Below are positions 1 through 5,300 of a DNA stretch of 5,300 nt, one piece after another; position 1 is the stretch's first letter; every line of letters begins with the position of its first letter. The notes beneath the pieces were generated by a model. That model was not told the DNA's origin. It ran no database searches and saw only the letters and a list, made by a program, of their open reading frames with translations. The translations under genes were made by a program, and so were the position numbers. This DNA is from Gorillibacterium sp. (GTDB lineage: Bacteria > Bacillota > Bacilli > Paenibacillales > NBRC-103111), in the NCBI GenBank assembly GCA_023511325.1, contig JAIMBU010000267.1, positions 1-5,300 of the forward strand, in the 5' to 3' direction.

Positions 1-1514
1 CGGTCGAGCTTGCCGTTGCTTGTAACCGGCAGCCGGTCCAGCGTCATCATATGGGACGGAATCATGTATTCCGGCAAATATTTGCGGATTTCAGACTTGA
101 TCTGCTCCACACTTAACTCCCCGCCAAGCTCCTTAGCAACCAAATAAGCACAAATATACTGCTCGCCTAACGGCTCCAGTCTTGTAATCACCGCAACGTC
201 TTTAATCTCCGGTTGTCTTCTGATGACTGATTCAATCTCTCCCAGCTCAATCCGGTAGCCTCTGACTTTGACCTGCTCATCCCTTCTGCCGCAATAATCA
301 ATACTGCCATCCGGTAGCCACCGGGCCAGATCGCCTGTTCGGTACATCCGCTGAAATGGAACCCATTCAGGTTCCAGCCATTGCTGGAATGGATCTGTGG
401 TAAAGACTTGATCAGTCTTCAGCTTGTCATTGACATAGCCTCTTCCTACTGCCACCCCTGCAACACACAGCTCCCCTATAATTCCCACAGGGCACAACTT
501 CCCGTATGAATCAAGGATATAGATACGTATATTATGGAGAGGCCGTCCAATCGGGACGCTGGTCATGTGATCCGGTACACTGCCGCTGATCACATATTGA
601 CTGATATCATCTGAGGCTTCCGCCGGCCCGTAAGCATTAACAATAGACACTTCTGAACCGAGTGTAGACCATCTGGTCAGCAGATAAGGTTTCACAGCCT
701 CGCCTGTAATCATCAAATGCTTAAGATACGGCAGGCTTAACTTATCCGTTTCCATATAATCCAGCATGACGGACAGATACGAGGGTACAACTTCAAGCAG
801 TGTAATGTCATCCTTCACAACGCCTTCAAGAAATGCTCGCGGCTCCAATACAATTTCATTCGGATAAATGACAGTCGTTCCGCCTAAAGCCAACGCTCCA
901 ACCATTTGCCACACTGAAATATCGAAGCAGTGATTCGCATTTTGTGCAAACACCAAATGCTCGTCCAAACCCAGAATATCTTTCTCAGCCAAAATATGAT
1001 TGAGCATACCCGCATGTTCAATCATGACTCCCTTCGGTTTGCCGGTTGAACCAGAAGTGAAAAGAATATATGCCAGGCTGGAAGGTTCAATATGTTTGTG
1101 TATGTTGTTATTTTCCAGAGCCTGCAGCTCAGCTTCGATGAGATCCAGACAGATCACATTCCCCTCATATTGAAGCAGTAGCTCTGGGGTAGCATAGGAA
1201 GAAAGTGTCACGATATATTTGACATGCGCTTCATTCAGAATATCCATTCTTCTTTGTAGCGGATGACTTACATCCAGCGGCAAGTACGCTCCGCCGGCTT
1301 TCCATATGCCCAGAATGCTCTCAATCATTTCCGGAGTTCTTTCCAGCATGATAGCTGTGATATCCTCATTCTTCAGGTTTAAGCCGAGCAGATATTGAGC
1401 CAGTCGGTTTGCTTGCTGATTCATTTCCCGGTACGATACTTCCCGGCCGCCATACTTTACTGCCGTTTTCTCAGGAGTCTCCTCTGCCCATTGCTCAAAT
1501 AAACAGATGACGTT
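1..1514 (-). other. Adenylation domain A2, substrate unassigned (acidic pocket)
   Basis: A2 activates the amino acid of the second module. It is complete except possibly the last residues: the window ends inside NGKLD(R), the A10 motif, with the catalytic lysine at 11-9. Motifs in order: SYREMNQQANRLA (A1 motif), WKAGGAYLPLD (A2 motif), FTSGSTGKPKG (A3, TSGSTGKPKG at 1058-1029), FDISVWQM (A4), NAYGPAEAS (A5), GELCVAGVAVGRGYV (A6), YRTGDLARW (A7), GRRDEQVKVRG then YRIELGEIE (A8). Pocket residues by alignment to GrsA: D235 I236 W239 E278 M299 T301 A322 D330 D331 K517. D235 and K517 are normal for an alpha-amino acid. E278, D330 and D331 put negative charge in the pocket, which suggests a basic side chain (ornithine, lysine, arginine, diaminobutyrate or a derivative), but I do not recognise the exact code. 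The A5 motif has alanine where GPTE is usual. A carrier domain should follow beyond base 1. Confidence 0.93.
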
Positions 1515-4500
1515 CCGTTCCAGATCATACGGTGTAAGGGTATTATTAAAATCCAAGAGAATCTGCTGTTTCTCCGGCCATGAGATCATCTCAATATCCT
1601 GTATTTTCTTAGTAGGCTGGAGGGTAACCGCCTGAAGTATTTGTTCAAAGTGTGTGGCCATCCGCTGAATGGTTGCTTCATTAAATAAATGCTTACCGTA
1701 CTCCCAGTTCACCATATAACCTTCCTGTGTTGTATAGACCGTGATGGTAAGATCAAATTTAGCAATGCCGGACTCCGTTTCAATTGCTCCGAATTCCAGC
1801 CCTTCCGCAGTAAACTGTTCTTCTTCGTTATTCTGGAACACAAACAGCACATCAAAAATCGGATTTCTTGACATATCCCGCTGCACATCCAGCTTCTCGA
1901 CAAGATTCTCGAACGGGTACTCCTGATTTTCAAATCCCTTGATACACATTTCTTTGACATCATCCACAAATTCTACAAAAGCTTTATCCCCTGCCGGTCT
2001 GCTTCTCATCGCCAGCGTATTCACAAACATTCCCGCAATATTCTCCGTATCCTGATGGACCCTGCCTGAGACAGGAGTGCCGATAATAATATCTTCCTGG
2101 CGGCTGTATTTGCTGAATAACACCATGAAAGCAGATAGCATGACCATATATTCTGTTGCAGCGGTACATTTGCATAGCTTCTGCAAGCCCTCAAAGATTT
2201 CAAAGTCCAGCTTACTGTCGATGTTGGAGCCGCCAAACTGCTGAATTTGCGGGCGCGGATAATCCAGGGTCAAATCCAATACCGGAATTGGATCACTGAA
2301 TTGCTTCAGCCAATAGGCTTCCTGTGAGTGTAAATCCTTCTGTCTCATCCACTCACTGTAATCCTTATATTGGATCTCCAGCGGTTGAAGCTGCTCCCCA
2401 TTATAAATTTGGGAGAATTCCTTCATTATGATATTAATAGTCATGCCATCCGAAATCAGATGGTGCATATCAAATAAGAGGAGGTTTCGGTCTGCGGCAT
2501 CCTGGAGCAATTGGATACGAAACAGCGGCGCCCTGGCAAGATCAAATGGCCGGATAAATTCCTTCAGCACATCCGTAGCATTCATCTCTTCCAGCTGATC
2601 CGTTTCGGTGACACAAAAATCAAGTTCTATGTCCTCATGTATATGCTGCTCCAGTTCCCCCTCTATCATATGGAAGCTGGTTCTAAGGCCTTCATGCCTT
2701 TGCGTAAGCTGTTCAAAAATAGCTTTGATCTGTTCAGGCACCATTCTGCCCTTAATTTCTATGACCCCGGGAACATTGTACGCGGTCTGTGTCTCATCAA
2801 ATTCCTGGATGATATATACCCGCTTCTGCTGGGATGACATCGGGTACGAGAACTTTTTCTCCGCCTGTGGAATTTTCTCATACCTGTTCCCGCCGTCTTT
2901 GTTCAAGACTTCACTTAAGCCGATAACTGTAGGCCGGTCAAATATTGTCTTCAGTGACAACCGGGTACCGGTTTTCGCCTCGATCAGATTGATCACGCGG
3001 ACCGCCCTTAACGAATGCCCTCCTATTTCAAAAAAATTATCGTCGATGCTGATTTGTTCAATCCCAAGCACCTCTTTGAAAATCAGCACCAGGCATTCTT
3101 CCTGCTCATTTCTTGGAAGGATGCAATCGTCTCTGTCCTGCAGCTCCGGTGCAGGCAGCGCTCGGCGGTCCAGCTTGCCGTTTCTTGTTACAGGAAGCTG
3201 TTCAATGAATGTGAACACAGCAGGCACCATATATTCCGGCAAGAACTTCCTGATGTCATTCTTAAGCTGTCCAATGCTCACTTCTGTATCTGCATCCTCC
3301 GTTACCACGTAAGCACACAGAAGCCTGTCACCCGTCTGATCCTCGCGGACAATGACTGCCGCATCCTTTACCCCGGTGTGTTGCCTGATTGCCTCTTCAA
3401 TATCACCCGGTTCAATCCGGTGTCCGCGGATCTTGATCTGTTCATCTATTCTTCCTAAATACTCCAGATGGCAATTGAGTTGCCATTTAGCCAGATCGCC
3501 TGTTCTATAGAGTACTTCCCCCTCTTTAAACGGGCTGTCGATGAATTTGGCCTGATTCAACTCCGGTCGGTTCAGGTATCCCTTGCCTACACCTAACCCA
3601 CCGATACAAAGCTCGCCGATCATGCCGACCCCACACAGCTGATTTCTTTGTAAAATAAAGGTTTGTGTATTTCCAATCGGCTTACCAATGAGAACGGTTC
3701 TTCGAGCTTGATCCATGCCGGATTGGTAGACATAATCACAACAGCCGATGGTTGTCTCCGTAGGTCCATATTCATTATGGATGGCAATATGTCTTCCTAA
3801 TTTGTGCAACGTTTCTTCAGCTGTCCTGGATTCCAGTTCTTCTCCGCCCACAATCAGTGATTGTACATTGGTCATTACTGAGAGATCATGAATTGCGCTG
3901 GTGATCAGCTTGAGATGAGAGGGGGTTAACTTAATTACATTTAATTCATGATTGCCAACAATGTCATACAGATCTGCCTCCATTCCCTTATTGTATACAT
4001 GTACCCGTCCACCACTGCACAAGGGAAGAAACAGGGAAGTCATAGTTAAATCAAACGCGATGTTGCTGAACAAAGGCATAACCGGATCGCCGTTCACATA
4101 CTCCTTTTGGCAATAGGCCAAGTAATTCAGCAGATTGCCATTCGTTATTTTCACCCCTTTGGGGGTACCGGTAGAGCCTGATGTATATATGCAGTAACAT
4201 AACTGCCCGAAAGGGTCTTTCTGCAATACCGGACATGATGCTGTTTCCGTGTCTTCCAGCAGCTCGTCCACCGTAACTTGTCCACAGCCGTTCACTGTAA
4301 AAATCTCTGAAACACGCTCCGTGATGAATATCTTGGCCTGACTGTCTGCTGCCACGAATTGTTTGCGTTCTTCCGGATAATCATCTGTAAGCGGAAGGAA
4401 GGCTGCGCCGCATTTCAGGATGCCCAGAATAGCTGTGATCAGATTTGTGCTTCGCTCCAGCGATACGGCAACGATATCTCCTTGTCTGATTCCTCTGAGG

Positions 4501-5300
4501 CTCAATTGATAGGCAGCTTTAGTAGCTCGTGCATTCAGCTCTTTATAGGTGGTAATCTCATCTCCGAAGACGACAGCCGTTTTCTCCGGATATTTAGCGG
4601 CTTGTTCCTCAAACAAATCAATAATCAGCTTGTCCTTGGGTATTGCCACTGCTGTATCATTAAAATCAAACAAGAGCTGGTTCTTCTCAGCCGTTGTGAG
4701 GATTTCTATTTCGCCGCAGGGCAATTTCGGATCAGTTAGAGCCGAATGCAGCATAACCTCAAAATGCCGGATCAGTGAATCAATCGTGTCTTGCAGATAC
4801 AGCTCTGTCGAATACTCTACCATTAATGAGAATCCATCTTCTTGTTCGGCAATTTCAAAATTGATATCGAATTTACAATCATCTGTCAGCAGCTCTTGGT
4901 ATTCAAAATGGACATCCGCCGCCTTCATCATAATGGGACCCAAATTCTGATAGGAGAACATGATATCAAATACCGGATTCCGGTTGCCCTCGCTTTTCAC
5001 TCCGGCAAGCTGGCTGATTCTCTCAAATGGGAGATCGCTATTGGAAAAAGCATTCATAGCAATATCCTGAACCGTGCGGACGAACTCGCTGAATGGCTGC
5101 TCTGGATCGACTGTACTGCGGATAGGCAGCGTATTAACAAACATTCCAATAAGTGATTGCAGATCCGTATGGTTTCGCCCCTCAACCAATGTGCCTACTA
5201 CCACATCAGGTTGCATTGAATATCTGGATATCAGCACCTTAAGAATAGAGATAAAGAAGGCATAGGGTGTGCAGGCGTACTCTTTGCAGTAATCGATGAT
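1..5300 (-). CDS. Non-ribosomal peptide synthetase, internal fragment, (C)-A-T-C-A
   Basis: This is an internal fragment of a multimodular NRPS, a cytoplasmic assembly-line enzyme that activates amino acids as aminoacyl-AMP, loads them on carrier domains and joins them by condensation domains. One frame (first codon 5300-5298) is open across the window with no stop; both gene ends are missing. Domains by residue of the fragment: C1 C-terminal half 1-224, A1 225-713, carrier 730-800, C2 815-1262, A2 1263 to the end at 1766. Nearly all core motifs are seen: TSGSTG and YRTGDL twice, NGKLDR in full in A1 and NGKLD before the edge in A2, GGHSL once, HHLISDG once. The pocket residues predict asparagine for A1 and a basic or unusual residue for A2. 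There is no frameshift, stop or insertion, so the enzyme looks functional here. The window alone cannot show which modules precede or follow, nor the peptide made. The NRPS call is certain; the product is not. Confidence 0.98.
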   Translation of the reverse strand, partial: MIDYCKEYACTPYAFFISILKVLISRYSMQPDVVVGTLVEGRNHTDLQSLIGMFVNTLPIRSTVDPEQPFSEFVRTVQDIAMNAFSNSDLPFERISQLAGVKSEGNRNPVFDIMFSYQNLGPIMMKAADVHFEYQELLTDDCKFDINFEIAEQEDGFSLMVEYSTELYLQDTIDSLIRHFEVMLHSALTDPKLPCGEIEILTTAEKNQLLFDFNDTAVAIPKDKLIIDLFEEQAAKYPEKTAVVFGDEITTYKELNARATKAAYQLSLRGIRQGDIVAVSLERSTNLITAILGILKCGAAFLPLTDDYPEERKQFVAADSQAKIFITERVSEIFTVNGCGQVTVDELLEDTETASCPVLQKDPFGQLCYCIYTSGSTGTPKGVKITNGNLLNYLAYCQKEYVNGDPVMPLFSNIAFDLTMTSLFLPLCSGGRVHVYNKGMEADLYDIVGNHELNVIKLTPSHLKLITSAIHDLSVMTNVQSLIVGGEELESRTAEETLHKLGRHIAIHNEYGPTETTIGCCDYVYQSGMDQARRTVLIGKPIGNTQTFILQRNQLCGVGMIGELCIGGLGVGKGYLNRPELNQAKFIDSPFKEGEVLYRTGDLAKWQLNCHLEYLGRIDEQIKIRGHRIEPGDIEEAIRQHTGVKDAAVIVREDQTGDRLLCAYVVTEDADTEVSIGQLKNDIRKFLPEYMVPAVFTFIEQLPVTRNGKLDRRALPAPELQDRDDCILPRNEQEECLVLIFKEVLGIEQISIDDNFFEIGGHSLRAVRVINLIEAKTGTRLSLKTIFDRPTVIGLSEVLNKDGGNRYEKIPQAEKKFSYPMSSQQKRVYIIQEFDETQTAYNVPGVIEIKGRMVPEQIKAIFEQLTQRHEGLRTSFHMIEGELEQHIHEDIELDFCVTETDQLEEMNATDVLKEFIRPFDLARAPLFRIQLLQDAADRNLLLFDMHHLISDGMTINIIMKEFSQIYNGEQLQPLEIQYKDYSEWMRQKDLHSQEAYWLKQFSDPIPVLDLTLDYPRPQIQQFGGSNIDSKLDFEIFEGLQKLCKCTAATEYMVMLSAFMVLFSKYSRQEDIIIGTPVSGRVHQDTENIAGMFVNTLAMRSRPAGDKAFVEFVDDVKEMCIKGFENQEYPFENLVEKLDVQRDMSRNPIFDVLFVFQNNEEEQFTAEGLEFGAIETESGIAKFDLTITVYTTQEGYMVNWEYGKHLFNEATIQRMATHFEQILQAVTLQPTKKIQDIEMISWPEKQQILLDFNNTLTPYDLERNVICLFEQWAEETPEKTAVKYGGREVSYREMNQQANRLAQYLLGLNLKNEDITAIMLERTPEMIESILGIWKAGGAYLPLDVSHPLQRRMDILNEAHVKYIVTLSSYATPELLLQYEGNVICLDLIEAELQALENNNIHKHIEPSSLAYILFTSGSTGKPKGVMIEHAGMLNHILAEKDILGLDEHLVFAQNANHCFDISVWQMVGALALGGTTVIYPNEIVLEPRAFLEGVVKDDITLLEVVPSYLSVMLDYMETDKLSLPYLKHLMITGEAVKPYLLTRWSTLGSEVSIVNAYGPAEASDDISQYVISGSVPDHMTSVPIGRPLHNIRIYILDSYGKLCPVGIIGELCVAGVAVGRGYVNDKLKTDQVFTTDPFQQWLEPEWVPFQRMYRTGDLARWLPDGSIDYCGRRDEQVKVRGYRIELGEIESVIRRQPEIKDVAVITRLEPLGEQYICAYLVAKELGGELSVEQIKSEIRKYLPEYMIPSHMMTLDRLPVTSNGKLD
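1515..2858 (-). other. Condensation domain C2, LCL-like
   Basis: C2 forms the peptide bond between the chain ending in the A1 residue and the amino acid loaded by A2. About 448 residues, normal length. Motifs in order: YPMSSQQKRVY (C1 motif, around 2846-2814), RHEGLRTSF (C2 motif), MHHLISDGMT (C3, HHLISDG at 2465-2445, with the catalytic second histidine and the aspartate intact), YKDYSEW (C4), IAGMFVNTLAMR (C5, methionine codon at 2030-2028), YPFENLVEKL, and NPIFDVLFVFQN (C6). The HHLISDG form and the Y-P-M-S-S-Q-Q-K-R start resemble LCL domains, which accept an L-configured donor, rather than DCL domains that follow an epimerase. I see no extra N-terminal HH motif of the kind found in dual epimerisation/condensation domains. 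The subtype is judged by eye and needs a phylogeny to confirm. Confidence 0.95.
2903..3116 (-). other. Peptidyl carrier protein (thiolation) domain
   Basis: This domain of about 71 residues carries the growing peptide on a 4'-phosphopantetheine arm. The sequence shows the typical pattern: a first helix rich in acidic residues (PRNEQEECLVLIFKEVLG), then DNFFEIGGHSLRAV, then LSLKTIFDRPTV. The attachment serine is in GGHSL, with its codon at 3014-3012 (residue 763). It lies directly after A1 and directly before C2, with no epimerase between, so the A1 residue should pass on in the L form. It depends on a phosphopantetheinyl transferase encoded elsewhere. Confidence 0.97.
3165..4628 (-). other. 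Adenylation domain A1, predicted asparagine-activating
   Basis: A1 uses ATP to activate one amino acid and transfers it to the adjoining carrier domain. It is full length (about 488 residues). Motifs in order: TYKELNARA (A1 motif), LKCGAAFLPL (A2 motif), YTSGSTGTPKG (A3, TSGSTGTPKG at 4184-4155), FDLTMTSLF (A4), NEYGPTETT (A5), GELCIGGLGVGKGYL (A6), YRTGDL (A7), GRIDEQIKIRG followed by HRIEPGDIE (A8), and NGKLDR (A10, lysine at 3176-3174). By alignment to the GrsA numbering, the ten pocket residues are D235 L236 T239 K278 I299 G301 E322 I330 G331 K517. The published Asn code is DLTKLGEVGK and the Asp code DLTKVGHIGK; glutamate at 322 favours Asn, and the differences at 299 and 330 are conservative. 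Aspartate is the main alternative. The A8 motif has RIEPG where RIELG is usual. Confidence 0.95.
4629..5300 (-). other. Condensation domain C1, C-terminal half (partial)
   Basis: This domain joins the upstream peptidyl chain to the residue activated by A1. Only about 224 residues are present; the N-terminal half with the HHxxxDG catalytic site lies beyond base 5300. What is visible is the C5 motif IGMFVNTLPIR (around residues 51-61, methionine codon at 5144-5142), followed by LPFERI and then NPVFDIMFSYQN, the C6 motif with asparagine in place of the usual histidine. The domain runs straight into A1, which fits a condensation rather than an epimerisation domain. Because the N-terminal half is missing I cannot say whether it is of the LCL, DCL or starter type, and so cannot say whether the upstream residue is D or L. 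Confidence 0.93.

Noticed and set aside
1709..2236. Three short minus-strand open frames of 63-86 codons
   Set aside because: They share the strand of the NRPS but are in the wrong phases, within C2. The NRPS frame through the same bases gives the C5 and C6 condensation motifs.
2608..3312. A plus-strand open frame of 234 codons opposite the A1 end, carrier and C2 start
   Set aside because: It is antisense to the well-conserved carrier domain and the flanking NRPS motifs. Its translation is rich in serine and cysteine with no recognisable motif, as expected from the complement of a coding frame.
3015..3458. A plus-strand open frame of 147 codons
   Set aside because: It overlaps the previous shadow frame in another phase and lies opposite the A8-A10 region of A1 and the carrier domain; no protein-like motifs are seen.
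4359..5156. Three overlapping plus-strand open frames of 104-133 codons
   Set aside because: They lie opposite the A1 N-terminus and C1 end and overlap each other in different phases. The minus-strand frame explains this DNA fully.
1..5300. A possible new system, mobile element, CRISPR array, RNA gene or regulatory region
   Set aside because: Every base is accounted for by one continuous NRPS frame. There are no intergenic gaps, spaced repeats, terminal inverted repeats, tRNA-like folds or promoter-bearing regions that stand out from the coding sequence.
1..5300. Assigning the gene to a named lipopeptide or antibiotic cluster (for example tyrocidine-like or a D-Asn prodrug type)
   Set aside because: An Asn module followed by a probable basic-residue module without epimerisation does not match clearly any pathway I can recall, and only about one and a half modules are visible.

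Overview
The whole window is the inside of one very large gene read on the minus strand. A single frame is open without a stop from base 5300 to base 1 (1766 complete codons plus two bases) and runs off both ends, so neither the start, the stop, a promoter nor a terminator lies here. The product is a modular non-ribosomal peptide synthetase (NRPS). Moderate base composition, codon use and the motif style of the domains suggest a Gram-positive Bacillota of the Paenibacillus/Brevibacillus/Bacillus type; this is an inference, as there is no taxonomic marker gene.

In protein order (right to left) the window holds: the C-terminal half of a condensation domain C1 (5300 to about 4629); a complete adenylation domain A1 (about 4628 to 3165); a peptidyl carrier domain with its GGHSL phosphopantetheine site (about 3116 to 2903); a complete condensation domain C2 with an intact HHLISDG site (about 2858 to 1515); and a second adenylation domain A2, complete as far as its A10 motif (about 1514 to 1), where the window ends. 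The layout is (C)-A-T-C-A-, that is one elongation module and most of the next, both of the standard C-A-T type.

The specificity-pocket residues of A1 read D-L-T-K-I-G-E-I-G-K, very close to the known asparagine code. A2 reads D-I-W-E-M-T-A-D-D-K, which I cannot match confidently to a known substrate; its three acidic residues (E278, D330, D331) hint at a basic amino acid or derivative. No epimerase lies between the carrier and C2, and C2 looks like an LCL condensation domain, so the predicted partial product is ...-L-Asn-(basic or unusual residue)-... . The final peptide cannot be named from this fragment.

There are no RNA genes, mobile elements, CRISPR arrays or intergenic regions. All shorter open frames on either strand are shadows of the NRPS frame. 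The window is ordinary in architecture; the most useful lead is the unassigned A2 pocket.
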